A stretch of 60,787 nucleotides of DNA. Origin: a virus. Location of the stretch: the IMG/VR virus record IMGVR_UViG_3300044823_000252, positions 1 to 60,787 of that record. One strand, given 5' to 3'. Position numbers and translations under genes: made by a program. Below the pieces are notes generated by a model. That model saw only the letters and a program-made list of their open reading frames with translations. It had not been told where the DNA came from and did no database searches. This document shows positions 36,940 to 45,493 of the stretch, piece by piece (the stretch's first letter is position 1; each line of letters starts with the position of its first letter).

Positions 36940-39774
36940 TCAACCGATCCCCTCGCCGTCCAACCAGTCGGCGAACGGCGCGTCGACCGGCTCGCCCGTC
37001 GGGACCTCGGCCCATTCGTCGGACGGCGCGTCGATGGCGTCGATCGTCCTCGCGAGCGCGTTCTCCTCCGCGGAGATCCCCATGGCGCGATCCTCTTCCG
37101 CGGCGTCGCGCTCGTCGTGAGCGCGAGTCGCCTCGCTCAGCGCCCGCTCCTCGAGCGCCTCCTGCTCCTCGCGGGCCGCCTTGCGCAGGAGGCGGCGCTC
37201 GAGGAGGCTCTGCCATAGCGCGTCGGACGCGAAGTCCGCCTTGATCTTCTCGGACCAGTGCCGGGGAGGCCAGGCGCCGTAGCGATCCTTGTAGATCGCG
37301 CTCGCGAAGCCAGGCTTGAACCCCTTGCTCTTGGCCATGACGACCTGCCGCCAGAAGAACGCCCACTTGAGCGCCTCGGGCTCGGTCTGCCGCTCGCGGA
37401 GCTCCCCGTCGCTCTCGCTGAGCGGCCGCTCCTGGCGGGGGATCTCCGCGCCGCAGTGCGGGCAGACCGTGCGCGACACGCCGCAGTACCCGCCGCACGC
37501 GGGGCACTTGCGCATCATCTCCTGACCGCCCGCCCGTTTCGGGCGGTCCTTGAGGGACCAGGCGACGTCCTCGAACGGGCAGCCGAGGCCGGGTCGGTCG
37601 AAGTTCCCCGCGTGGTCGAGCAGGAGTGGGATTATGCCGCACCACGGTCGCATCTCGCGCCCACACATCTGCCTCCACGCGGTCATGCTCATCGTCGGGC
37701 GAGCGCACACGACACACTTGATTTCCTGGATGTCGATCCCCTCGACGGCGACCAGGCAGTTTGTGACGACCTCGAGCCGCCCCGAGGCGAGGTCGCTGAG
37801 TATCCGCTCGCGATCGCCCTCCGGAGTGTTGCCGTCGAGGTGCGCTACGCGCACCCCGGCGCGCCCGAACCGCTCCGCGAGCGACAGCGAGTGCTCGACG
37901 TTGACCGCGAACACGATCGTGCGGCGCCTCTCGCCATCGACGAACTCCCCGGGCACGCGGACCCCCTTGTTGAAGACGGGGTGCAGGTGCGCTCGCTTCA
38001 GCCAGGTCTCGACGACGTTGCCCTCGAGCCGGTCGGCGCGCATCACCTGCGCGAGCTGGTCCTCGTCGAAGTCCGACCCGCTCTTGCGCACGCGCGACAG
38101 GTCAGCCGCCTCGCTGCCGGCGAAGACGTCGGGCGCGACGAGCCAGTCGGGGTGCTTGAGTAGCTCTGCGTACGTCGCGACCTGCACGATCTCCTCGAAG
38201 AGATCCCCGCCGAGCGGGCGACCGTCGAGCCGCACCGGCGTCGCGGTGAAGCCGAGGACGATGGGGTCCTCGTACGCAGAGAGGAGCTCCCTGTAACTGT
38301 CGGAGGCAGATCTATGACATTCATCAATTATTACAATAACTTGCTTGCCTAAAAACGGCCTGTCACGTCGCGCGAGCGTCGCGATGCTGCCGACCTGCAC
38401 GGACGCCGACGGGTCGTAACGTGCGTCGTTCCCGCGGATGACGCCCACGTGGGTGATCCCCTGGTTGGCGAGCTGGCGCACGGCCTGGTCCAGAATTTCC
38501 TTGCGGTGGGCCACGAAGAGCACTGGCAGCGTCGCTGACTTGATGATCGCCGCGAGCAGGACAGTCTTTCCACTGTTGTGCGTGACGGTGAAGTCGTCGA
38601 GTAGGTATCGTCCATCTCGATCGAGAGTGAAGCCGTAGAAACTTGCATCCTTCACACGTTTTACCGAGAATCCAGTCCGAAGCGGATTCTTCTTTTGTGT
38701 GCGAGCTGCGGCTCTCTTCCTTGTTACTTTGCACGGAACGACAGACGTTTCACCGGACACTGACACCCGCCAGTAGGTCCCTACCGCTCCGGTCTGACAT
38801 CCCTTCCGACACTTGGACACGTAGGCAGCTAGACCCAGGCTCCTAGCCAAAAATGCGACGTCACGAGATAGCGCCTCGGACTTTGAGATAAAGTCGAAGC
38901 CTTTGAGCGACATCGATCCGTCCGTATCGATGAGACCAGCCAGCAGTGCAGCACGATCCTTACGTGAGGCAACCTTGTACTGGTGTGGGATGAACTTCGA
39001 CCCACCATCAAGACCTTCGAGTCCAACCTGATCCAGTAGCAACTTGAGCCGATTCCGGCTGCCACCCCTTGGGCCGTTTGATTTGTTGGCCAGGTGGAGG
39101 ACGGTGTTGTCCACCCCCCCACGTTCATCTCGACGCACGCGCAAGCCGATCCGTTCGGCTTGAACCTCGATCGGGGTGGTTATTTCATGTTTGGTGCCTA
39201 TGGAGATCGACATGGAGCTGTTCCTGCTGCAGCCGTCTCCGAGGTAGAGGCCTAGCAGGTACGGATCGATCGGTAGGATCGCTCGACTTCTTGGGAAGTT
39301 GACACTGACGCGGAGTAGCTTGTGAATGTGCTTGCGCCACTTCGACCACGAGAGCCATTCGCGGACTGTGACGTCCACTAGTTCACCGTTTCGGTGAGGT
39401 TGCCCGTCTGCGTTCGTGCGCACGAGCGTCAGTACGTGGTCCTCGTTGACGATCCACGATTCACCCTTGACCGGGATGATGCGGTACATGCGCCCGAACC
39501 CACGGCAGAGAGCTAGAACTCTACGCGGTGCACTGTCTGGACCCATGAGGAGGTCGCCAACGCATACCTCCTCGATCGCGCGTAGCGATCCGTCGAACAT
39601 CATCACGCGCTGCCCTTTTGCGTGGCATCCGGTGGGGCTCACGCACAGGATTCGTTTCTTTCCCAGCAGCACCCTCGTGCGCACCTCCACGAGCGCGCGC
39701 GACTGGTAGGGGCGCAGCTTCTTGGGTGGCGCGCCCTGCGTGAGGGCGGTGGACTCAAAGAGCGGGAGCGTCAT
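36940..39774 (-). CDS. SF2 helicase with P-loop intein
   Basis: 944 codons; after intein removal about 593 residues. Motif I is interrupted (VSPTG | SGKT) by the intein at codons 50-400. Then VIIDECHRS (motif II, DECH), GFTATPVRL (III) and RQMCGREMRP (VI, QxxGRxxR) define a DEAD/H-type superfamily 2 ATPase. A zinc ribbon (CPACGGYCGV, CPHCG) and a long charged helical tail follow. It may unwind duplex DNA or RNA during replication or recombination. Confidence 0.9.
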   Translation of the reverse strand: MTLPLFESTALTQGAPPKKLRPYQSRALVEVRTRVLLGKKRILCVSPTGCHAKGQRVMMFDGSLRAIEEVCVGDLLMGPDSAPRRVLALCRGFGRMYRIIPVKGESWIVNEDHVLTLVRTNADGQPHRNGELVDVTVREWLSWSKWRKHIHKLLRVSVNFPRSRAILPIDPYLLGLYLGDGCSRNSSMSISIGTKHEITTPIEVQAERIGLRVRRDERGGVDNTVLHLANKSNGPRGGSRNRLKLLLDQVGLEGLDGGSKFIPHQYKVASRKDRAALLAGLIDTDGSMSLKGFDFISKSEALSRDVAFLARSLGLAAYVSKCRKGCQTGAVGTYWRVSVSGETSVVPCKVTRKRAAARTQKKNPLRTGFSVKRVKDASFYGFTLDRDGRYLLDDFTVTHNSGKTVLLAAIIKSATLPVLFVAHRKEILDQAVRQLANQGITHVGVIRGNDARYDPSASVQVGSIATLARRDRPFLGKQVIVIIDECHRSASDSYRELLSAYEDPIVLGFTATPVRLDGRPLGGDLFEEIVQVATYAELLKHPDWLVAPDVFAGSEAADLSRVRKSGSDFDEDQLAQVMRADRLEGNVVETWLKRAHLHPVFNKGVRVPGEFVDGERRRTIVFAVNVEHSLSLAERFGRAGVRVAHLDGNTPEGDRERILSDLASGRLEVVTNCLVAVEGIDIQEIKCVVCARPTMSMTAWRQMCGREMRPWCGIIPLLLDHAGNFDRPGLGCPFEDVAWSLKDRPKRAGGQEMMRKCPACGGYCGVSRTVCPHCGAEIPRQERPLSESDGELRERQTEPEALKWAFFWRQVVMAKSKGFKPGFASAIYKDRYGAWPPRHWSEKIKADFASDALWQSLLERRLLRKAAREEQEALEERALSEATRAHDERDAAEEDRAMGISAEENALARTIDAIDAPSDEWAEVPTGEPVDAPFADWLDGEGIG
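38575..39627 (-). other. Class 1 intein with LAGLIDADG endonuclease (351 codons)
   Basis: Begins with Cys (CHAKGQRVMM) and ends THN before the +1 Ser of SGKT. Splicing block B has VNEDHVL; block F (YGFTLD) has no Cys, so class 1 chemistry is expected. Endonuclease motifs LGLYLGDGC and LAGLIDTDGS are both present with their acidic residues, so homing activity is possible. Insertion exactly in the P-loop makes removal costly. Confidence 0.9.
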
Positions 39775-39777
39775 CGT

Positions 39778-40128
39778 CTAGCCATCTCCGAGCGTCCCCA
39801 TGCACTTGTACCCTTCCTGTCCGTGCTCGCGCGCCCATGGCTCGTAGATCGAGTCGTAGTCGTCGTCATCGAGGCTGACGATGCGGACCCTCCACCCGCT
39901 CGCCGCAAGGAACTCGTACAGCGCTCGCCCCTCCGGGATCGCGAGGCGGTAGCGATCGGTCTTCTCGGGCGGGTCGTCGCCACCGTTGACGGCGCGGAGC
40001 CACGACTCGAAAGGCTGCTCCGTGATGGCGTTTGGTTGACCGGTGTCCTCGCCGCCGATGATGAGCGTCTTCTCGCAGTCGAAGTAGACGCGGCGCGCGT
40101 CGTCGACGAGCAGGTAGTGGTTGCTCAT
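39778..40128 (-). CDS. Hypothetical protein
   Basis: 116 residues. NHYLLVDDARRVYFDCEKTL at the start is beta-rich; a middle helix (FESWLRAVNGG) and an acidic LDDDDYDSIYEPWAREHG segment follow, possibly metal-binding. Lies three bases upstream of the helicase gene. Function unknown. Confidence 0.65.
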   Translation of the reverse strand: MSNHYLLVDDARRVYFDCEKTLIIGGEDTGQPNAITEQPFESWLRAVNGGDDPPEKTDRYRLAIPEGRALYEFLAASGWRVRIVSLDDDDYDSIYEPWAREHGQEGYKCMGTLGDG

Positions 40129-40159
40129 GGAGTAACGGCCTCTCCGATGCGCTCGACTG

Positions 40160-40402
40160 TCATAGCGCCACCGCGACCATGTCGAGGACCTTCCCCATGA
40201 TGCGCGCGGCCACCTTCGGCCGCATCCGACGGCCCGGCTTGAGAAGCTTCCTCACCGTCGACTCGTGCTCGCCGATCCGCCTGCAGAGCGTGCCGAGCGG
40301 GACGCCGCCGGCGCCTCCGCAGACCTTGCACGGGTCTGCCCAGTCGGCGTCGCGGTGGACCAGACCGCGCACGCAGTCGGGCGCGTCGCAGGCGACGATC
40401 AC
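40160..40402 (-). CDS. DnaJ-like zinc knuckle plus HTH protein
   Basis: 80 residues. CDAPDCVRG, then DPCKVCGGAGG, is a two-pair zinc site with a CxxCxGxG element. The second half (LCRRIGEHESTVRKLLK, then RMRPKVAARIMG) reads as a Cro/C1-type helix-turn-helix. A small zinc-stabilised DNA-binding regulator is likely. A 12-codon ORF (40125-40163) bridges it to the next gene. Confidence 0.65.
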   Translation of the reverse strand: MIVACDAPDCVRGLVHRDADWADPCKVCGGAGGVPLGTLCRRIGEHESTVRKLLKPGRRMRPKVAARIMGKVLDMVAVAL

Positions 40403-40563
40403 GCGCGTTCCTGCAGCAGCGTCCGCGCCACCGCGCTCACGTTCACCGGCATCCCGGTCCGCTTGCTCTGCTTCTCCGCGAGCTTCTCCAGTTTCTCGAG
40501 CAGCCGCTGCGGCACGCGCAGCCCGAGGTAGACCATCCGATCCTTCTTCTTGTCGACAGGCAT
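40399..40563 (-). CDS. Ribbon-helix-helix-like regulator
   Basis: 54 residues from the ATG at 40563; ATGs further upstream lie too near the predicted -10 element. Basic lead (PVDKKKDRM), strand VYLGLRVPQ, helices RLLEKLEKLAEKQSK and VSAVARTLLQER fit the strand-helix-helix DNA-binding fold. The promoter region shares ATAACACAAA with that of the similar gene at 13071-13262. Confidence 0.6.
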   Translation of the reverse strand: MPVDKKKDRMVYLGLRVPQRLLEKLEKLAEKQSKRTGMPVNVSAVARTLLQERA

Positions 40564-40574
40564 GTTGAACATCG

Positions 40575-40618
40575 ATAACACAAAATGACTTGCTGTGCTC
40601 GGAAGAGCGGCGTACGGT
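40575..40618. promoter_or_regulatory. Divergent promoter region
   Basis: Plus strand: TTGCTG (40590-40595), 17 bases, TACGGT (40613-40618), ahead of the main replication operon starting at 40666. Minus strand: TGTTAT -10 (40580-40575) for the ribbon-helix-helix gene; its -35 is unclear. The region is AT-rich on the minus side. Confidence 0.5.
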
Positions 40619-40665
40619 GCGGCCAGTTGGGTTTGGGTCTGATTTTTTGACAGGTGAGGTGAGCG

Positions 40666-40962
40666 ATGACGGACGGCGACTCTGCCGCGCGGCTAGATAG
40701 ATCCGCCTGCGCGGAGAAGGACTGGGGGAGGTGGCGCGACTACCGCTCGACGGTGTTCTTGCGTTACCCAGACGCGGAGCTGGTGGCGTGTGGTACGTGC
40801 GGGCGACCGTGCGACAAGGTCAAGTCTAGTCGACCGCTCTGCGACGGGTGCTGGGAGGTTGAGTACCGGCTCGACGCGTACCTGCGTGACGGCGGCGCGG
40901 CGGCGGCGCGTTTCCTGATCGCGGCACTTGAAGGGGAGCCGCTGCGCCTGGTGTCGAAGTGA
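40666..40962 (+). CDS. Zinc-ribbon protein, paralogue of 12190-12582
   Basis: 98 residues; GGTGAGGTGAGCG precedes the ATG. VACGTCGRPCDK and LCDGCWEVEYRL, then a helix (AYLRDGGAAAARFLIAAL), match the N-terminal half of the gene at 12190-12582, including CWEVE. First gene of the main replication/recombination run. Function unknown. Confidence 0.7.
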   Translation: MTDGDSAARLDRSACAEKDWGRWRDYRSTVFLRYPDAELVACGTCGRPCDKVKSSRPLCDGCWEVEYRLDAYLRDGGAAAARFLIAALEGEPLRLVSK

Positions 40963-41636
40963 GGCGCGCGCTCTTGCTTGACACGGAGACGACTGGGATC
41001 GACCCATCGGTAGACAAGATCGTTGAGGTTGCAGTCTGCCTGTTCGACCTTGAGTTGGGCTGCCCGATCGTCAGCTACGCGTCACTGATCCAGGCAGCGA
41101 GTAATGCCGCCGAGTCGATCAACGGTATCTCCGCCGCTGCTTTGGCTGGTGCCCCGCACGGTATTGAGGTGTGGCGTTCCGTGGCCGAGCTGGCGTCTCA
41201 AGCCGACGTCGTCGCCGCGCACAACGCGGAGTTCGACCGATCGTTCGTGCGTGCTGCTGGTATCGAGTCGGTCGCGGGTCGTGACTGGGTCTGTACGATG
41301 AGCGATCTTGACTGGGGCGGCAGTAGGAAGCTTGTGGAGATCGCTCTGAACCACGGCGTCGGCGTCGCGAGCATCCACCGCGCGGCAGCCGACGTCGACA
41401 TCATGGCGCGCTTGTTCGCGCGCGTGCGTGAGCGTGGCGGGGACCTTCCCGCGCTGTTCCGACGAGCGGCGCGCCCGAAAGCGCTCTTCTACGCGCTGGT
41501 CTCGTACGAGAACCGGCAGATCGCTAAGGCCCACGGGTTCGGGTGGGATGAGGCGAAGCACGGCAAGAACTGGTTCCGGTACATGCCGCCGGAGGACACG
41601 GAGGCGCTGCCGTTCCAGGTGCGGAGGGTCGCCTGA
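40959..41636 (+). CDS. DEDDh 3'-5' exonuclease
   Basis: 225 residues from a GTG at 40959. ExoI LLDTETTGID, ExoII VVAAHNAEFDRSF and ExoIII HRAAADVDIMARLF supply the Asp/Glu/His set of DnaQ-type nucleases. The C-terminal 45 residues (KAHGFGWDEAKHGKNWFRYM) form an added domain common in phage exonucleases. It may proofread or trim DNA ends during recombination. Confidence 0.9.
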   Translation: MRRALLLDTETTGIDPSVDKIVEVAVCLFDLELGCPIVSYASLIQAASNAAESINGISAAALAGAPHGIEVWRSVAELASQADVVAAHNAEFDRSFVRAAGIESVAGRDWVCTMSDLDWGGSRKLVEIALNHGVGVASIHRAAADVDIMARLFARVRERGGDLPALFRRAARPKALFYALVSYENRQIAKAHGFGWDEAKHGKNWFRYMPPEDTEALPFQVRRVA

Positions 41637-41848
41637 TGGCCGTCGCTGGAGGTGTGGCGATTCCCCTAATGGATCGAGTCACCTTCGACAACGTGACCGA
41701 GATCGACCTCGACGGTCACGTAGACGCACGCGGGGTTCAGTACGTAGGCAATGCCGCGAAGCAGGCGGACGGCACGTGGCGGTGCCTCGCGGTCGTGGGT
41801 GGCGCCCTTTGCGTCGTGGAAGTCCGTATTAGGCCGGAGGCTGTATGA
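41636..41848 (+). CDS. Small hypothetical protein
   Basis: 70 residues; ATG overlaps the exonuclease stop. Short beta strands (VTFDNVTEIDLDGHV; WRCLAVVGGALCVVEVRI) suggest a small beta-barrel. It lies between two nucleases. Function unknown. Confidence 0.6.
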   Translation: MAVAGGVAIPLMDRVTFDNVTEIDLDGHVDARGVQYVGNAAKQADGTWRCLAVVGGALCVVEVRIRPEAV

Positions 41849-42888
41849 CGCTCCTCATCCTCGAGACAAAGACTTCCGGAGAGGACATAACGCCAGGATC
41901 CAGCTACTGGCGTCGGATCAGGATGGACCCGCAGATCGGTGTCTACCTGCGCGCGGCGCAGCAGAAGGGGCTCGACCCCGCCGCCATCGGGTACGACGTC
42001 CTGGGCAAGGTCGCTCTGCGGCCGCTGAAGGCTACCCCACTCGAGTCGCGCAAGTACACCCAGCCGACCAAGAAGGAGCCGACGCCGCGCCTCTACGCCA
42101 ACCAGCGCGAGCGCGACGAGACGCCTGAGGAGTACGGCGAGCGGTGTCTGAAGGCTATCGCGGCGGAGCCCGACGCGTACTACCAGCGCGCGCTGCCGGT
42201 GCGCCTGTTCCAGGAGCAGCACGACGGCGCGGTCGACGTCTGGCAGACGGCGCAGACGATGCGCGAGGCGCACCGGCTGAACGTGTTCCCGCGAAACCCC
42301 GACTCGTGCTTCAACTGGAGCCGGGCGTGCGACTTCCTGCCCGCGTGCTGCGGGGACGTGCCGCTCGACGATCCGCTCCTATTCCGGCGGGAGGACAAGG
42401 AGCACGAGGAGCTCGAGGACATCTTCGAGACCGACCGCGTCGTGCTCACGCAGTCGAGCATGCGTACGTTCCGCGCGTGCCCGCGGCGCTACCAGATCCG
42501 CTACATCATGCACTTGCGGCCGGTCATCCGATCCGAGGCGCTACGGACCGGGTCGAGCGTGCATCGGGCCGTCGAGGCACTGCGCAAGGGTAAGTCGCTC
42601 GACGAGGCCCTGCTCGCGCTCGACCACGAGGACCCGTACGACTACCAGCGCGAGCGGGCGATGATTGTCGGGTACGTCGCGCGCTGGGGAGACGCCACAC
42701 GCGGCATCGTCGCGGTGGAGTCGCAGTTCGAGGTCGACCTGGTCAACCCGGAGACCGGGGCGGCGTCGCGCACGTTCCGGCTGGCCGGCAAGATGGACGC
42801 GATCTTCGACGGAGACGTGTGTGAATTTCTCGGTGCTGCTGGGCAGCCTGCGGCGGGTTCGATCCCCGCCACCGGGACGGAGGTGTAG
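41845..42888 (+). CDS. Circularly permuted PD-(D/E)XK nuclease (Cas4/AddB-like)
   Basis: 347 residues. Residues 1-193 match the C-terminal half of phage RecB/Cas4-type nucleases: LILETKTSGED (Glu7, Lys9), YWRRIRMDPQIGVY, SRKYT, ETPEEY, FPRNPDSC. Residues 199-325 match the N-terminal half: LTQSSMRTFRACPRRYQ, TGSSVHRAVEA, GYVARW, FRLAGKMDAI (Asp318). So the halves are swapped and the termini fall between the catalytic Asp and Glu-x-Lys. Cys155, 162, 168 and 212 could form an iron-sulphur staple. The last 20 residues look unrelated. Activity is uncertain. Confidence 0.8.
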   Translation: MTLLILETKTSGEDITPGSSYWRRIRMDPQIGVYLRAAQQKGLDPAAIGYDVLGKVALRPLKATPLESRKYTQPTKKEPTPRLYANQRERDETPEEYGERCLKAIAAEPDAYYQRALPVRLFQEQHDGAVDVWQTAQTMREAHRLNVFPRNPDSCFNWSRACDFLPACCGDVPLDDPLLFRREDKEHEELEDIFETDRVVLTQSSMRTFRACPRRYQIRYIMHLRPVIRSEALRTGSSVHRAVEALRKGKSLDEALLALDHEDPYDYQRERAMIVGYVARWGDATRGIVAVESQFEVDLVNPETGAASRTFRLAGKMDAIFDGDVCEFLGAAGQPAAGSIPATGTEV

Positions 42889-42890
42889 AG

Positions 42891-44912
42891 ATGGCAGTGG
42901 ACATGGGTCGCATCGTCAAAGGGAAGGTCGCGCGGCCGCCGCGCGTGGTCCTCTACGGGTTCGAGGGTGTCGGTAAGGCGCAACCTGTTGACGCGATGGT
43001 TCTGACGCCGACAGGTTTTATCGAGATGGGATCTCTGGAAGTCGACGACCAGGTTATCGGTGTTGACGGCAAGCCAGTACGTGTCGTCGGCGTGTTCCCG
43101 CAAGGGAAGAAGAAGATCTTTCGTGTCGTGATGAAGGATGGCGCGGAGACAGAGTGCTGCGAGGAGCACTTGTGGGAGACGACAACGGTAACGGACTCTC
43201 TTCATGGAAAACCATCGAAGGTCCGTTCGCTCGCTGAGATCAGGGAGAAGTTTTTGTACCGGAAAGGTGCGGATGGGGATCCTAGTAACGCGAACGACGT
43301 ACCGAATCACCGCATTCCAGTGGCGATGCCGGTGGAGTTCACCAGCGCGGGGCCCCTTTCGCTGAATCCGTACCTTCTCGGTCTGCTCCTTGGGGATGGG
43401 GTTCTTGGCGGCCATGCGAATAGTGTGGCTTTTTCAAAGCCGGAGTCAGACGTGATGGACCGGTTGGCTGCGGCGCTTCCTGAATCGGATACGGTTACCC
43501 GGTTCGATGACGGGAGCGGTCTGCGGATCCGAAGGAAGAAGCAGTCGAACCATAGGGACCAGTCGGACACATCGAAAGCGCTGTCTGCACTCGGCCTGCG
43601 AGGCTTGTCGTCGCTGGAGAAGTTCATCCCGGACGCCTACTTATTCGCGAGCGTAGAGGACAGGATCAATCTACTGCGCGGCATCTGCGACACGGACGGG
43701 CACGTCATACGGTCGGGACAGCGGGTCGAGATATCCACCTCTTCCCCGAGACTGAGGGACGGGATCCTGTTCTTGATCAGGTCGCTTGGTGGTGTCATTA
43801 CGTTGACCCAGAGAACCCCCGCGTACATGTACAACGGAGAGCGTCGGTTCGGATCGGTGTCGTGGCGCATGCTGGCGGCATTCCCGCACGGACTCTGCCC
43901 GGTCTCAAGCGAGAAGCACTTGGCCAAGTGGAGGTCCGACCAAACGCCACACTATCAGACCATCGTCGAGGTGGAGGAGGTCGGCGAGAAGGAGTGTCGG
44001 TGCATTAAGATCGACGCGGAAGACGGCCTGTACCTCACGGATGACTTCATCGTCACGCACAACACCACGTGGGCTGCAGGGGCGCCGAACGTGTTCTTCC
44101 TCGACGCCAACAGGGGCAGCTCCAAGCTCGACGTCGAGCGCGTCGAGATCGAGTCGTGGGACGACGCGTTCGGGTGGCTCGAGGCTATCGAGGCCGGTCA
44201 CATCAAGTGCGACAACGTCGCGTTCGACGTGCTCTCGGACTTCGAGAACATGAGTCACGTGAAACTATTCCCAGGCAGCACGATCTCAAAGTACGATGGC
44301 GGCTACGGCAAGGGGGACGACGTGGCGCTGAAGGAGTGGCGCTGGCTGCTCGCTCAGGTCGAGCGCGTGTGGCTGCGCGGCAAGGGCATCATCTTCGTGG
44401 CCCACGCTCAGGTGAAGAAGTTTGAGGACCCGACTGGTCCGGGCTATGAGCGGTTTGAACTCGCGTGCAGGAAGAACATCGCCGCCCTACTCAAGGGGTG
44501 GAGCGACTACGTGTTCTTCGCGCGCGAGAATGTGACGGTCGCCACGGTGGAGAAGGGCAAACCGGCCAAGGTCTCGACCACCGGCGAGCGGTGGGTCTAC
44601 ACCAAGCGCCTGCCGGCCTACGACGCGAAGGCGCGCGGCACGGCGCTCTTCCCGGACAAGCTACCTCTGTCGTGGGACGAGTTCGCGCGAGCGGTCAAGG
44701 AGGACGACACGCGCGGCGATCAGATGAGGGGTGAGCTCGACGCGATGCTCACTGAGATCGGCGACAAGGCGTTCGAGAAGACCGTGCGCGACTGGGTCAA
44801 GCAGTACCCCGCCGGCCTGGTCGACGCGTTCAACCGCGTGCAGATCCGTCTCAACGCGAAGCAGGAGGTCGCTGACGCGGACAAGTCCGCGTCCGCTACC
44901 GCCACCGCGTGA
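42891..44912 (+). CDS. Sak4-like RecA-family ATPase with P-loop intein
   Basis: 673 codons, 311 residues after splicing. The Walker A motif FEGVGK | TT is interrupted by an intein. The extein continues TTWAAGAPNVFFLDANRGS, NVAFDVLSDFENM (Walker B region) and GKGIIFVAHAQVK. These fit the phage Sak4/RAD51-like annealing ATPases, which work with an SSB. The next gene is a plausible SSB and the previous one an exonuclease-type nuclease, as in phage single-strand annealing modules. Confidence 0.85.
   Translation: MAVDMGRIVKGKVARPPRVVLYGFEGVGKAQPVDAMVLTPTGFIEMGSLEVDDQVIGVDGKPVRVVGVFPQGKKKIFRVVMKDGAETECCEEHLWETTTVTDSLHGKPSKVRSLAEIREKFLYRKGADGDPSNANDVPNHRIPVAMPVEFTSAGPLSLNPYLLGLLLGDGVLGGHANSVAFSKPESDVMDRLAAALPESDTVTRFDDGSGLRIRRKKQSNHRDQSDTSKALSALGLRGLSSLEKFIPDAYLFASVEDRINLLRGICDTDGHVIRSGQRVEISTSSPRLRDGILFLIRSLGGVITLTQRTPAYMYNGERRFGSVSWRMLAAFPHGLCPVSSEKHLAKWRSDQTPHYQTIVEVEEVGEKECRCIKIDAEDGLYLTDDFIVTHNTTWAAGAPNVFFLDANRGSSKLDVERVEIESWDDAFGWLEAIEAGHIKCDNVAFDVLSDFENMSHVKLFPGSTISKYDGGYGKGDDVALKEWRWLLAQVERVWLRGKGIIFVAHAQVKKFEDPTGPGYERFELACRKNIAALLKGWSDYVFFARENVTVATVEKGKPAKVSTTGERWVYTKRLPAYDAKARGTALFPDKLPLSWDEFARAVKEDDTRGDQMRGELDAMLTEIGDKAFEKTVRDWVKQYPAGLVDAFNRVQIRLNAKQEVADADKSASATATA
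42978..44063 (+). other. Class-3-type intein with DOD endonuclease (362 codons)
   Basis: Starts with Ala (AQPVDAMVLT), not Cys or Ser, and ends IVTHN before a +1 Thr. Block B has EEHLW with Trp two after the His, block F has CRCIKID, and block G has the Thr of VTHN; together these give the Trp-Cys-Thr set that defines class 3 inteins, which use an internal Cys as the first nucleophile. Endonuclease blocks LGLLLGDGV and RGICDTDGH are present. Confidence 0.8.
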
Positions 44913-44965
44913 GCCAAGAGGTTGTCTGAAGAAGTGTGAAAGAGAGAACAAGGAGAAAACCGACC

Positions 44966-45493
44966 ATGAGCAACGTACCGCCCATCCCCCAGGCGCCCCA
45001 GGCGTCACCGACCACGAAGCCGACCGACCCCAAGGAGGGTCGGTACAAGGCCAAGGCCGCAGCGCCCGACCCGACTGGCGCCCCGCACGAGTTCGGGAAG
45101 AGCTCGAAGGGCACCCCGGAGCTGCTCGTCCACCTCTACCTGCCGGACCTGCAGCGCACCTTCGTCTCGCCGCTCTACTTCTCGGCGGATGCCGCTCCGT
45201 ACTCCGAGGAGCGCCTGCGCGCGCTCGGCTGCGCGGACATCACGACGCTCGCCGGCATCGACTCGAACGAGGTCGACGTCGAACTGTCGTACGAGTTCTA
45301 CGACGGCAAGTGGCGCATCCGCGTGTCGATCCTGTCGGGCGGCGGCGTGTTCCACACCTCGAATCCGATGCCAGGCGGCGGCAAGGAGTTCGCGGCGAAC
45401 ATCCAGGCGTCGCTCGGTCGGCCGGTCAACCTCGGTGGAGTTGCGACCGTCAACGGGACCGGCGGCAGCGGATCACCCAAGCCCCCGTTCTGA
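44966..45493 (+). CDS. Candidate ssDNA-binding protein
   Basis: 175 residues from the ATG at 44966 (AAGGAG about 11 bases upstream). A proline-rich, disordered start (PPIPQAPQASPTTKP), then strands LLVHLYLPDLQRTFV, VDVELSYEFYDG and KWRIRVSILS, resembling phage DUF669-like or OB-type proteins found beside Sak4. Gly-rich C-terminal tail with PKPPF, reminiscent of SSB protein-contact tips. Function inferred mainly from context. Confidence 0.6.
   Translation: MSNVPPIPQAPQASPTTKPTDPKEGRYKAKAAAPDPTGAPHEFGKSSKGTPELLVHLYLPDLQRTFVSPLYFSADAAPYSEERLRALGCADITTLAGIDSNEVDVELSYEFYDGKWRIRVSILSGGGVFHTSNPMPGGGKEFAANIQASLGRPVNLGGVATVNGTGGSGSPKPPF

Noticed and set aside
42803-42880. Complete tRNA gene
   Set aside because: Only the T-arm and a short pairing stem are visible; the D-arm, anticodon arm and 5' acceptor strand are missing.
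41845-42888. Cas4-type adaptation nuclease for the CRISPR system
   Set aside because: It resembles phage recombination nucleases, is 17 kb away in a recombination operon, and no cas1 or cas2 is present.
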